Assembly (NCBI GenBank): GCA_023665365.1
Contig: JAMPEA010000001.1
Span: 1 to 64,000, forward strand
From: Bacillota bacterium
Lineage (GTDB): Bacteria > Bacillota > Clostridia > Christensenellales > CAG-917
Length of the DNA stretch: 64,000 nt
Direction: 5' to 3'
In this document: in pieces, positions 25,169 through 32,534 of the stretch
How the letters are laid out: each line of letters starts with the position of its first letter
Position numbering within the stretch: the stretch's first letter is position 1
The notes under the pieces: generated by a model
The model's database searches: none
Seen by the model: only the letters and a program-made list of their open reading frames with translations
Told to the model about the DNA's origin: nothing
Made by a program: the position numbers and the translations under genes

Positions 25169-27232
25169 TTATGCGATATGATATTTTCTTGTGCGATAGA
25201 GCAACCAGTATATGAGGGAGCTTATCGGCAGATTTAGCAGTATAACCGCGGGTATGACCATTGAGCAGAGTATCAAATCAATGTCGTTGACGCTTGCGCC
25301 GAGTGCGAAGAAGCCTATCAAAATGCAGATTACGGTCAACTCGATAAACAGCATAGCGCGGTTGAGTATGGACAGCTTGAAGTTGAAGTTAGCTCGCGTT
25401 CGCCGCGTCGGGTTCAGGAAGTAAATGACAGTCGGGAGGAGGCACAGCACAGCGCCTACAAGCGTAATCGGCAGGAAGTACACGTAGCTTATTCGCGTTG
25501 CGAGGGACAGCCACATGACAGCAATTTCCGCGAGGAAGAGTGCGAGCACGATTAGGAAAGTGTCGCGGTTTATGCGGTTTGACTGAATGAAGTTAAACGT
25601 ATAATATTCCGACGTGTTGCCTTTGTCGTACGGGCGGATTTTAAAGCCCTTGGAGTACAGGCGGGTTTTGATGTCGGCATCTGTATAGGCTGGTTGTTGG
25701 GTCGGCTTGCTTTCGTACTCTTCCGCCTGCGCGTTTTCGTCGGCAATGGAGTTGAAGAAATCGCGGTAGTTGACGTGATTTTTTTCGTACTCGAAACCGT
25801 CCTCGTTTTGAGTGACGACGGCGGACGTTGCGCCGTACGAGTTGTCAGAGGCATACGTATCGAGTTCCGACTGAGCGTACTCTCTTTCATATGCGAGGGC
25901 GTCGGCGGCAAGCTCCTGTTGCTGTCTTTCAAATTCCTCTTGTTGACGGCGAAGCTCCTCGGCTTGTTGACGAAGCCGTTCCGCTTCGATTTCGGCGGCT
26001 TTTTCGTCCATTTGTCTAAACAGGTCTTGGAGAGTAGCTTGCGGTTGAGCGTTTTCTTGCGCGTCGGCGGGCTGTTCCAAATAGATATTTTCCGTTTCGG
26101 GGACGTTGGCGTAAATCTGTGTGGGACGCGCGACGGGGTAATGATATTCCGATTGAGCGTCGAGTTTTGCAAACAGCTCGTCCACGGTGGTGGAGGGGCG
26201 GCTTTGCTCAATGCGTCTGCGTTCCTCTTCCTCTGCGCGTTCCTCCTGCAATCTGCGGAGTTCCTCCTCGACGGCGGCGCGCTGGATTTCGGATACGTAA
26301 AGCTGTTCCTCCGTGGAGGAGCGCTCCTGTTCGAGTTGACGCAGTTGCTCCTCGATTTCGGCGTACTGCTCTTTGGATAGGCGAAGCTGTTCTTCCGCCT
26401 CGCGCAGTTGCTCCTCGGTGGAAGTGCGTTCCTGCTCGACTTGATGCAACTGTACTTCGCTGTTTATGCGATGCTCCTCGGCGATGCGGAGTTGTTCCTC
26501 CTTTTCGCGTTCGGACGCAGAAACGTTGCGCAGTTCCTCTTCCTTATCGAGACGGGCTTGTTCGGCGAGTTTTAACTCCTCCTCGTATTTTGCCTGTGCG
26601 TCCTCGATTTCGCGCAGTTTAGCAAGTGCGGCGGCAAGTTCCTCCTCGGTTTTGCGGGCTTGCTCGTCGTCGAGCGTCGCTTGCGTGAGCGCGCGCTCGT
26701 ACTCTTCCTCTGAAAGCGGATTGCCGAAGCGGTCTATGTATATGCGTTTTTCAACCTCTACGGGCTTTTCGACTTCTACGATTTTTTCCTTATAAACCAC
26801 TTTTTGAGTATCGTCCGAACTGCTTTCGCGCTTGGAGTAGGGGCGAAGCTCGGACGCATCGAAGGGAATATCCTTTGTGAAGTCGAATTCGCTGTCGGAT
26901 ACGAGCTTATCCAAAATGGTGCGGGCATACTCATACTCGCCTTTTTCTTTCAATAGGTAGTTTCTCCCCTCGGGCGTCAGGGCGTAGTAACGACGTTTGC
27001 CGCCGCCCGTGTCGTCGGGAGCGCCGTCGTAAGAGCTTACCAGCCCTTGCTTTTCGAGGCGTTTCAACTGATTATACAGCGTAGCCTGTTTGAGCGCATA
27101 CTGACTGTGGCTTTTGTCCTCGATTTCTTTGAGGATTTCATAGCCGTACTTATCATCGTCTTTCAGACAGCCGAGGATAATAGTCGTGACGTTGCCTCTG
27201 ATGAGGTCGCTGTTGACGGATGAAATATCCAT
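25169..27232 (-). CDS. Membrane-anchored PadR-type regulator with long coiled coil
   Basis: Residues 1-105 are a PadR winged helix (LGCLKDDDKYGYEILKEIE, TLYNQLKRLEKQGLV, GKRRYYALTPEG). Residues 125-460 are mostly Glu/Gln-rich coiled coil with imperfect repeats of the type EEQLREAE, followed by a Gln/Ala/Tyr-rich stretch. Four membrane helices (about 558-579, 583-608, 627-645, 651-679) end the 687-residue protein, leaving both termini in the cytoplasm. Normal PadR proteins have about 110-180 residues and no membrane part. Target genes unknown; a dyad inside its own promoter suggests autoregulation. ATG 27232 has GGGAG upstream. The acidic coiled coil produces long open frames on the other strand that are not genes. 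Confidence 0.85.
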   Translation of the reverse strand: MDISSVNSDLIRGNVTTIILGCLKDDDKYGYEILKEIEDKSHSQYALKQATLYNQLKRLEKQGLVSSYDGAPDDTGGGKRRYYALTPEGRNYLLKEKGEYEYARTILDKLVSDSEFDFTKDIPFDASELRPYSKRESSSDDTQKVVYKEKIVEVEKPVEVEKRIYIDRFGNPLSEEEYERALTQATLDDEQARKTEEELAAALAKLREIEDAQAKYEEELKLAEQARLDKEEELRNVSASEREKEEQLRIAEEHRINSEVQLHQVEQERTSTEEQLREAEEQLRLSKEQYAEIEEQLRQLEQERSSTEEQLYVSEIQRAAVEEELRRLQEERAEEEERRRIEQSRPSTTVDELFAKLDAQSEYHYPVARPTQIYANVPETENIYLEQPADAQENAQPQATLQDLFRQMDEKAAEIEAERLRQQAEELRRQQEEFERQQQELAADALAYEREYAQSELDTYASDNSYGATSAVVTQNEDGFEYEKNHVNYRDFFNSIADENAQAEEYESKPTQQPAYTDADIKTRLYSKGFKIRPYDKGNTSEYYTFNFIQSNRINRDTFLIVLALFLAEIAVMWLSLATRISYVYFLPITLVGAVLCLLPTVIYFLNPTRRTRANFNFKLSILNRAMLFIELTVICILIGFFALGASVNDIDLILCSMVIPAVILLNLPISSLIYWLLYRTRKYHIA

Positions 27233-27259
27233 AACTCATCTCCCATGGTTGATAGCTCA

Positions 27260-27288
27260 ATTTTAGCAAACTATTATCGAATAGTCAA
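27260..27288 (-). promoter_or_regulatory. padR promoter with embedded operator-like dyad
   Basis: On the minus strand TTGACT (27283-27288), 17-bp spacer, TAAAAT (27260-27265). A perfect dyad, ACTATT-N4-AATAGT at 27270-27285, fills the spacer and touches the -35. A second dyad, TACAT-A-ATGTA at 27312-27322, lies upstream. Binding at the first would block RNA polymerase. Confidence 0.65.
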
Positions 27289-27354
27289 TATTATATAATA
27301 GTTTATATTAGTACATAATGTAATAAATTGTATGATTGATAAAGGATTGGCGCG

Positions 27355-28425
27355 TTATTCGGACTTATCGCGCAGTTTTATGACCTGCGAAGCGATTTTG
27401 CGATGGTCCTCCTCGATGGCGGCGTAGTGTTTTTTTGTGGTGTTTACGTCGCGGTGTCCGAGGACGTCGGCAACCATATATATGTCGCCGGTTGCGCGAT
27501 ATAGATTTGTGCCGAACGTACTGCGGAGTTTATGCGGCGAGATTTTTTTTAGGGGAGTCGCTTCTACCGCGTACTTTTTCACGAGGTTTTCTACGGCGCG
27601 TACTGATATGCGCTTGACTTGCAAGGATAAAAACAGAGCGTCGGTGTCTCCTGTGGCGAGCTTTTCGCAACGGTTTATAAGGGCTTTGCGCTCGCCGTCG
27701 ATATACTCGATTAAAGCCGCCGCAACCTCATCGCCGAAGTATAAAATGGCACGGTTGCCGCCTTTGCGGGTTACGGTGAACGCGTTCGTTTCAAAATCTA
27801 TATCTGTTAAGTTTAGCCCGACGCATTCGCTGACGCGGATACCCGTGCCGAGCAACAGGGTGAGGATAGCAACGTCGCGGTAGCGCGTGTTGCGCTGTAT
27901 TTTGCGCTGATGCTCGCTCATGCCTTCGCCGTTTTCGGCAATGTCGAGGATGCGCGTAATCTCTCGTTCTTCAAGGCGGATGATTTCCTTGTCGTGTTGT
28001 TTTGGCATAGTGAGCTTCGCAGATACGTTCGCGCTCAATTTGTCATGATTGAAAAAGTATTTGAAAAACGTGCGCACCGTCGAAATCTTGCGCGCCTTGC
28101 CTTTGTTGCCGTTTGTGTATTCCTTGCCGTCGAATTCGTAGAGGCTGAGATATTCCATATACGCTTCGAGGTGTTGGGCAGTAATTTTTTCAAGGTCGTG
28201 CAAGGTGAAGTCGGCTATGTCGCTATAACCTCTGAATGCGCGCACATGTCCTAAAAGATAATCGAAAAATATACGCAAATCGTATGCGTAATATAGCCTT
28301 GTAAGCGGGGTAGTGAGAGGTTCGATGCCGATAAAAAACTCGTCGCAGAATTCGGGCAGAATATCGCGCAATTCTCTTAGGCGCAGAGTGACTTTTTTAT
28401 CGCGTTCGTTAAAGTAGTTTGCCAT
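27355..28425 (-). CDS. Tyrosine recombinase, XerS-like
   Basis: Integrase-family recombinase of 356 residues with a SAM-like core-binding domain (about 20-140) and a catalytic domain carrying Arg197, Lys221, His298-x-x-Arg301, His324 and nucleophile Tyr334. The N-terminal part (LPEFCDEFFIG...YDLRIFFDYLL) and the length resemble XerS, the single-protein chromosome dimer resolvase of streptococci, more than XerC/XerD. It could also be an integrase of the adjacent accessory segment. I found no convincing dif-like site beside it. Confidence 0.85.
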   Translation of the reverse strand: MANYFNERDKKVTLRLRELRDILPEFCDEFFIGIEPLTTPLTRLYYAYDLRIFFDYLLGHVRAFRGYSDIADFTLHDLEKITAQHLEAYMEYLSLYEFDGKEYTNGNKGKARKISTVRTFFKYFFNHDKLSANVSAKLTMPKQHDKEIIRLEEREITRILDIAENGEGMSEHQRKIQRNTRYRDVAILTLLLGTGIRVSECVGLNLTDIDFETNAFTVTRKGGNRAILYFGDEVAAALIEYIDGERKALINRCEKLATGDTDALFLSLQVKRISVRAVENLVKKYAVEATPLKKISPHKLRSTFGTNLYRATGDIYMVADVLGHRDVNTTKKHYAAIEEDHRKIASQVIKLRDKSE

Positions 28426-28497
28426 ACGAACATTGTAGCAAACTCTTCGTAAAATAGCAATCGGAAGCTCTAATTTTGCGAATAACTTTATAAAATT

Positions 28498-28790
28498 TTA
28501 ATCATTATTTTTCAAATTTATTTTCATTACGTCTATGCCCATGAGTACGCCGAAACTGAAACCTGCTACGTAGAAGTCCACTTCGGCGGTGGCTTGGACT
28601 GCATCTTGGGCGGTGCAAAATTCGTTAAAATCGGCGATTAGCTCGGGATTATCGGTATATTTTCATGGAAATTTTGATATTTTTCCATAAACTTTTCAAA
28701 GGCTTCGTAGTGTTCTTGACTGTGTTCGACGGATTCGATATTTCCGTGTTTTCCCATCAGCATTTGTCTTATTGCAGATATGTTTTCCAT
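28498..28790 (-). pseudogene. Frameshifted small gene (about 97 codons)
   Basis: From ATG 28790 (AGGAGGT upstream) the frame encodes about 50 residues (ENISAIRQMLMGKHG onward) and stops at 28638. Just before that stop, near 28663, the -1 frame continues smoothly with DNPELIADFNEFC and ends in AGFSFGVLMGIDVM, stopping at 28498. The helical layout and the F-x-x-G-F-x-x-G-type C terminus resemble small clostridial proteins of the DUF6809 kind. One missing base explains the break. It could be a true mutation or a sequencing error. It is divergent from the XRE genes and shares their operators. Confidence 0.6.
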
Positions 28791-28805
28791 AGTACCTCCT
28801 GTTTG

Positions 28806-28819
28806 ATGACTATTGTCAT
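28806..28819. promoter_or_regulatory. XRE operator 1
   Basis: ATGACT-AT-TGTCAT, a near-perfect copy of the dyad at 28832. It lies between the -10 of the leftward promoter and the start of the frameshifted gene. Confidence 0.55.
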
Positions 28820-28824
28820 TATAA

Positions 28825-28853
28825 AGAATATATGACAAATGTCATTAAGTCAA
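28825..28853 (-). promoter_or_regulatory. Leftward promoter of the frameshifted gene
   Basis: On the minus strand TTGACT, 17-bp spacer, TATTCT; operator 2 lies inside the spacer. Confidence 0.5.
28832..28845. promoter_or_regulatory. XRE operator 2 (perfect dyad)
   Basis: ATGACA-AA-TGTCAT. Its left half is also the -35 of the rightward promoter, and it lies in the spacer of the leftward one, so one bound dimer could block both. Confidence 0.65.
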
Positions 28854-28860
28854 GCATAAT
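28832..28860 (+). promoter_or_regulatory. Rightward promoter of the XRE-KilA-N genes
   Basis: ATGACA at 28832-28837, 17-bp spacer, CATAAT at 28855-28860, each one base from consensus. Confidence 0.6.
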
Positions 28861-28861
28861 A

Positions 28862-28875
28862 ATGACATTTGTGAT
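28862..28875. promoter_or_regulatory. XRE operator 3
   Basis: ATGACA-TT-TGTGAT, one mismatch from a perfect dyad, placed over the expected start of the rightward transcript. Confidence 0.55.
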
Positions 28876-28886
28876 TAAATATTTAT

Positions 28887-29111
28887 ATGAAAAAAATTAC
28901 TTATGCAGAAAGAATTAAACAACTAAGAGAAGAGGACGGCATTTCACAGGCTAAACTTGCAAAAGCGATAGGCGTAAATCAATCTGCTATTGCATTATGG
29001 GAGAATGGCAACAGAAAACCTAATTCCGATGCTATTATCGATTTAGCGGCATATTTTGAAGTTACGACGGACTATCTTTTGGGCGTAAGCGACGATAGTA
29101 ATCCGCGTTAA
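28887..29111 (+). CDS. XRE-family transcriptional regulator (first of two)
   Basis: A 74-residue single-domain Cro/cI-type helix-turn-helix protein: RIKQLREEDGISQAKLAKA, then VNQSAIALWENGNRKPN and the usual ATDYLLG-like end (TTDYLLGVSDD). It is very similar to the next gene, indicating tandem duplication. It probably binds the three ATGACA-NN-TGTCAT dyads just upstream and represses itself and the divergent small gene. Base composition is more A/T-rich than in the core genes around it. Confidence 0.9.
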   Translation: MKKITYAERIKQLREEDGISQAKLAKAIGVNQSAIALWENGNRKPNSDAIIDLAAYFEVTTDYLLGVSDDSNPR

Positions 29112-29130
29112 TTAGGAATTTGTATTTATT

Positions 29131-29334
29131 ATGAAAACTTATGTGGAAAGAATTAAAGAATTGAGAGTAGAGGAAGGAATTTCTCAATCGCAACTTGCAA
29201 AGGCGACGGGGCTATCTCAAAGCGCAATCGCCGCTTGGGAAGTCGGGAAAAACGTAATTAACGCAAACGCAATAATAACGTTAGCTAAATATTTCGGGGT
29301 TACGACGGACTATCTTTTAGGCGTTAGCGAGTAA
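29131..29334 (+). CDS. XRE-family transcriptional regulator (second of two)
   Basis: A 67-residue helix-turn-helix protein (RIKELRVEEGISQSQLAKA, LSQSAIAAWEVGKN, TTDYLLGVSE), a paralogue of the gene 19 bases upstream. Differences concentrate in and after the recognition helix (QSAIALWENGNRK versus QSAIAAWEVGKNV), so the two may differ in operator preference. Probably cotranscribed with its partner and the KilA-N gene. Confidence 0.9.
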   Translation: MKTYVERIKELRVEEGISQSQLAKATGLSQSAIAAWEVGKNVINANAIITLAKYFGVTTDYLLGVSE

Positions 29335-29356
29335 TTTGTGAGGTTAATGAGAGTTT

Positions 29357-30181
29357 ATGGCAAATAAGGAAGTTATTGTAAAAGGCTTTAACATTCATTA
29401 CCGCGAGTTGAGAAAAGAAGATTATATTTCCTTGACGGATATTGCTAAATATAAAAATTCGGAAGACCCGCGCTTTACTGTATATAACTGGTTGCGTAGC
29501 AAAGAGACGTTAAGATTTCTTTGTGTATGGGAAGAATTACATAATCCAAATTTTAACCGTGTCGATTTCGATACGGTTACAAAGGATGCGGGTACGCATG
29601 CATTTATGATGACTCCGTCTAAATGGATAGATAAGTTGAATGGAATAGGACTCACGGTTTCCGCCGGCAAATATAACAGTGGGATATACGCACATCAGGA
29701 TATTGCGTTCGAGTTTGCTAGCTGGGTGTCTGCGGAATTTAAGCTATATCTTATAAAAGAATTCCAAAGATTGAAAGTCGAAGAACAAAATACATTAGAG
29801 TGGTCTGCGAAACGCGAACTAGCAAAGGTAAATTATCGTATTCATACAGATGCCATTAAAGAAAACATCATTCCTGTTTTAACAGAAGACCAGTTACGAT
29901 ACGTTTACGCTGACGAGGCGGACTTGTTAAATGTTGCTTTGTTTGGAAAAACCGCGTTGCAGTGGCGAAACGAAAATCCTACGCTTAAAGGCAATATTAG
30001 AGATTACGCTACGGTCGAGCAGTTATTGGTTATAGCAAATATGGAAAGCTACAACGCAATATTAATAGAACAAAATGTGCCGCAATGCGAACGGTTAAAG
30101 CAACTCAACAGTATGGCAAAATCACAGTTGAGAGTTTTACAGCAGAGTAACTCAAAACTACTTAGCGGTAAATTAAACTAA
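29357..30181 (+). CDS. KilA-N domain protein of phage origin
   Basis: A 274-residue protein. Residues 15-125 form a KilA-N domain (YISLTDIAKYKNSEDPRFTVYNWLRSK, then YAHQDIAFEFASWVSAEF and LYLIKEFQRLK), a DNA-binding fold of phages and large DNA viruses. The remainder is helical and also typical of phage antirepressor-like proteins. Next to paired XRE regulators it looks like a regulatory remnant of a prophage or other element. Exact role unknown; an antirepressor or toxic inhibitor are options. Confidence 0.88.
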   Translation: MANKEVIVKGFNIHYRELRKEDYISLTDIAKYKNSEDPRFTVYNWLRSKETLRFLCVWEELHNPNFNRVDFDTVTKDAGTHAFMMTPSKWIDKLNGIGLTVSAGKYNSGIYAHQDIAFEFASWVSAEFKLYLIKEFQRLKVEEQNTLEWSAKRELAKVNYRIHTDAIKENIIPVLTEDQLRYVYADEADLLNVALFGKTALQWRNENPTLKGNIRDYATVEQLLVIANMESYNAILIEQNVPQCERLKQLNSMAKSQLRVLQQSNSKLLSGKLN

Positions 30182-30211
30182 TATTGTATATTATTTAGAT
30201 AAATTGCAACC

Positions 30212-30240
30212 CCCACAAAACAGCAGGTTTTGTGGGTTCT
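30212..30240. terminator. Terminator between the KilA-N gene and sigF
   Basis: Ten-bp stem CCCACAAAAC/GTTTTGTGGG with a five-base loop between convergent genes; T run modest on the plus strand. Confidence 0.65.
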
Positions 30241-30955
30241 ATTCCGATATTTCTTCTTTAAATTGCTTTAATATTTTGCTTTCGATTCGGCTGACTTGCA
30301 CTTGCGATACGCCGAGTTCTTTTGCAACCTCGCTTTGCGTCTTATCTCTGAAATAGCGCAGAATGATTATCTTCTTTTCGCGCTCGGGCAGATTTTGTAT
30401 GCAGTCGCGCAGCATCAACGTATCGAGGCTTTCGTCGGGGGAGGTGTCGCCGACTATTTTGTCGCCGAGCGATGCGCCGTCCTCGTCGCCGAGAGGCTCG
30501 GATAATGATAGCAAATAGTGGGTTGTATCCATTGCAAAAACTACGTCCTGCGGTTCTACGCCGAAGTGCTTGGCGAGCTCATCAGCGGATGGCTCGGGCT
30601 TTCCCGTCTTTTGCACCTCGTCGATATATTGCGAGATTTTGGCGGATAGGGTTTTAGCCCAACGCGATACTTTGACCGCGCCGTCGTCTCGCAAAAATCT
30701 TTTGATTTCGCCGCTTATCATCGGCACGGCATACGTCGAAAAGCGCACCCCGTAGGACACGTCGAAGTTGGATACGGCTTTGACGAGTCCCATTGCGCCG
30801 AGCTGCATAAGGTCGTCGTATTCCAGCCGTCCGCTAAATCGCTTTACGATTGACTTGATTAAGGGTAGATTTTCGGAAATCAGCTTTTCTTTGGCGTCGT
30901 TGTCTCCCGCCTGCGACTTGGCTATGAGCGAGAGAGTTTCCTCGTGACTAAGCAT
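30239..30955 (-). CDS. sigF: Sporulation sigma factor sigma-F
   Basis: First forespore-specific sigma factor. Region 2 (YDDLMQLGAMGLVKAVSNFD, VRFSTYAVPMISGEIKRFLRDDG), region 3 (VKVSRWAKTLSAKISQYI) and region 4 (TQSEVAKELGVSQVQVSRIESK) are complete in 238 residues. It is the last gene of the spoIIAA-spoIIAB-sigF operon and overlaps spoIIAB by eight bases. The absence of the sigma-G ICGIDTS start and the operon partners identify it as sigma-F. Confidence 0.97.
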   Translation of the reverse strand: MLSHEETLSLIAKSQAGDNDAKEKLISENLPLIKSIVKRFSGRLEYDDLMQLGAMGLVKAVSNFDVSYGVRFSTYAVPMISGEIKRFLRDDGAVKVSRWAKTLSAKISQYIDEVQKTGKPEPSADELAKHFGVEPQDVVFAMDTTHYLLSLSEPLGDEDGASLGDKIVGDTSPDESLDTLMLRDCIQNLPEREKKIIILRYFRDKTQSEVAKELGVSQVQVSRIESKILKQFKEEISE

Positions 30956-31376
30956 TTTTGAATACCTTTTTCATTGTGACGGTCGTGCCTTCGCCGACTT
31001 TGGAGCGCACTGTCATTTCGTCGGTAAACGTTTCGATGATTGTAAAGCCCATTCCGCTTCGCTCGTCGTCCGCGCGAGTGGTGAAAAACGGCTCTTTTGC
31101 CGCTTCTACGTCGGCTATTCCGCAACCGAAATCGGTGATGCTTACGCTTATGCTGCGCTCGTTTTCGTCCACTTCCGCAAGCAGTTCGATTATCCCGTTT
31201 TCGTCCGGATAGGCGTGTACGATAGCGTTAGTCACCGCCTCGCTTACGGCGGTTTTAAGGTCGTTGATTTCCTCTAAGGTGGGCGAGCAGGCAAGGGCAA
31301 ACGTCGCTACCGCGCTACGCGCAAACGCCTCGTTTTTTCCGTTAGCCAACATTTTCATATCAAAATAATTGTTCAT
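30948..31376 (-). CDS. spoIIAB: Anti-sigma-F factor and kinase SpoIIAB
   Basis: GHKL-fold serine kinase that holds sigma-F inactive and phosphorylates SpoIIAA. The N box (AVSEAVTNAIVHAYP), G1 box (ITDFGCGI) and G2 region (ERSGMGFTIIETF) are intact. 142 residues, normal length. It sits between spoIIAA and sigF, ten bases after spoIIAA and overlapping sigF, as in Bacillus. Confidence 0.97.
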   Translation of the reverse strand: MNNYFDMKMLANGKNEAFARSAVATFALACSPTLEEINDLKTAVSEAVTNAIVHAYPDENGIIELLAEVDENERSISVSITDFGCGIADVEAAKEPFFTTRADDERSGMGFTIIETFTDEMTVRSKVGEGTTVTMKKVFKNA

Positions 31377-31385
31377 AGCTACTCC

Positions 31386-31694
31386 TTATCTCACAATCGG
31401 CACAAACGAATAAAGTCCGCTTGTGCGGAATACTTTGTCCACTTGCGGTGGCACGTTTTTAAGCAATAATTCCGCGCGTTTTTGGCGTAGTTTTTTGTAG
31501 CGTCCGACTACAAGCCCGAAACCCGTGCTATCTACAAACGTCACGCCTTTCATATCAAACGTCATCGTGCGAAAACCCTGCGCCTCTATGAGTTTGTCCA
31601 AATCCTCGCGCAGACTGCGGGCGGTGTACTCGTCGATTTCGCCCACGAGTTTTACGCAAATATCGTTGTCTACTATCTTAAAATCCAAGTTCAT
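31386..31694 (-). CDS. spoIIAA: Anti-anti-sigma factor SpoIIAA
   Basis: STAS-domain protein that frees sigma-F by binding SpoIIAB when unphosphorylated. The phosphorylated serine is Ser56 in VDSTGFGLVVGRYK, aligned with Ser58 of Bacillus SpoIIAA. 102 residues. ATG 31694 has GGAGG four bases upstream; an in-frame start five codons earlier lacks one. First gene of the operon; I could not define a sigma-H promoter with confidence in the 220 bp upstream. Confidence 0.95.
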   Translation of the reverse strand: MNLDFKIVDNDICVKLVGEIDEYTARSLREDLDKLIEAQGFRTMTFDMKGVTFVDSTGFGLVVGRYKKLRQKRAELLLKNVPPQVDKVFRTSGLYSFVPIVR

Positions 31695-31864
31695 AGCGCC
31701 TCCTTGCAAAGAATACCAAAAATCGCGCCGTACTTTTTGTATGCTTTTGTAAGTTATTTTTCTTCATTGCGGAATATTGTCATTTGCAAATACGGCAAAG
31801 TTTTAAAAATTCGTCGGTCGCAAAATTTTCGGTCAAAAAATATTCAAATCTGATTGAAAAATTA

Positions 31865-31893
31865 TTGACATAACTTTTTTTTTATAGTATATT
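31865..31893 (+). promoter_or_regulatory. Promoter of the six-gene tRNA cluster
   Basis: TTGACA, 17-bp spacer, TATATT, ending 26 bases before the first tRNA. Confidence 0.85.
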
Positions 31894-31919
31894 GTGTAGG
31901 TCGTCAACACAACGGTTTT

Positions 31920-31996
31920 CGGGGTGTAGCGCAGCTTGGTAGCGCATCTGCTTTGGGAGCAGAGGGTCGGGAGTTCAAATCTCTTCACCCCGACCA
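31920..31996 (+). tRNA. trnP: tRNA-Pro (anticodon TGG)
   Basis: 77 nt; acceptor CGGGGTG/CACCCCG, anticodon stem TCTGC/GCAGA around TTTGGGA, CCA encoded. First gene of the cluster. Confidence 0.96.
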
Positions 31997-32038
31997 AACG
32001 TAACGCTTGCGTCAGAGCGACTTCATAGATGATGATTC

Positions 32039-32115
32039 GGGCCTTTAGCTCAGTTGGTTAGAGCAGTCGGCTCATAACCGATCGGTCCGCGGTTCGAGTC
32101 CGTGAAGGCCCACCA
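32039..32115 (+). tRNA. tRNA with anticodon CAT (elongator Met, or Ile2)
   Basis: 77 nt; acceptor GGGCCTT/AAGGCCC, anticodon stem GTCGG/CCGAT around CTCATAA, CCA encoded. It is not an initiator tRNA, as the acceptor is fully paired. Elongator Met and the lysidine-modified Ile2 species share this anticodon and cannot be separated by eye. Confidence 0.93.
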
Positions 32116-32134
32116 AAATCAATCTAAAAAACGT

Positions 32135-32211
32135 GGCCCGGTAGTACAGTTGGTCAGTACGCCAGCCTGTCACGCTGGAGGTCAGGGGTTCGAGCCCCCT
32201 TCGGGTCGCCA
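32135..32211 (+). tRNA. trnD: tRNA-Asp (anticodon GTC)
   Basis: 77 nt; acceptor GGCCCGG/TCGGGTC with two G-U pairs, anticodon stem CCAGC/GCTGG around CTGTCAC, discriminator G, CCA encoded. Confidence 0.96.
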
Positions 32212-32217
32212 AACAAT

Positions 32218-32253
32218 TATATGTGGCAGTGACGCTTGTCACTGCCACATATA
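32218..32253. repeat. Perfect 16-bp palindrome between tRNA-Asp and tRNA-Phe
   Basis: TATATGTGGCAGTGAC pairs with GTCACTGCCACATATA around a GCTT loop. No T run follows, so it is not an ordinary terminator, and three further tRNAs lie downstream. Confidence 0.8.
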
Positions 32254-32279
32254 TGAAAGTCGCAATCAAAACGACAAAT

Positions 32280-32355
32280 GCCTCGGTAGCTCAGGTGGTA
32301 GAGCAAGGGACTGAAAATCCCTGTGTCGGTGGTTCGAGTCCGCCCCGAGGCACCA
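32280..32355 (+). tRNA. trnF: tRNA-Phe (anticodon GAA)
   Basis: 76 nt; acceptor GCCTCGG/CCGAGGC, anticodon stem AGGGA/TCCCT around CTGAAAA, CCA encoded. Confidence 0.96.
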
Positions 32356-32360
32356 ATTAT

Positions 32361-32436
32361 GCTGGTGTAGCTCAACAGGCAGAGCAACTGATTTGTAATC
32401 AGTAGGTTGTTGGTTCGATTCCGATCACCAGCTCCA
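32361..32436 (+). tRNA. trnT: tRNA-Thr (anticodon TGT)
   Basis: 76 nt; acceptor GCTGGTG/CACCAGC, anticodon stem ACTGA/TCAGT around TTTGTAA, CCA encoded. Confidence 0.96.
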
Positions 32437-32447
32437 AAACTGAATAC

Positions 32448-32532
<85 letters not shown>

Positions 32533-32534
32533 CG

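Noticed and set aside
25694-26622. Overlapping open frames opposite the padR coiled coil
   Set aside because: The repetitive Glu/Gln codons leave few stops in the other frames; the translations are low complexity (Leu/Arg- or Ser-rich) with no start signals.
27233-28500. A dif site beside the XerS-like recombinase
   Set aside because: The A/T-rich dyads near 27270-27322 do not match the known dif or XerS-site layout, and the better dyad is explained as a promoter operator.
31386-31694. Apparent change of the phosphorylated Ser to Thr in SpoIIAA (DSTG instead of DSSG)
   Set aside because: Counting the Bacillus sequence places the phosphorylated residue (Ser58) directly after the Asp, and that Ser is kept here (Ser56); only the next position differs.
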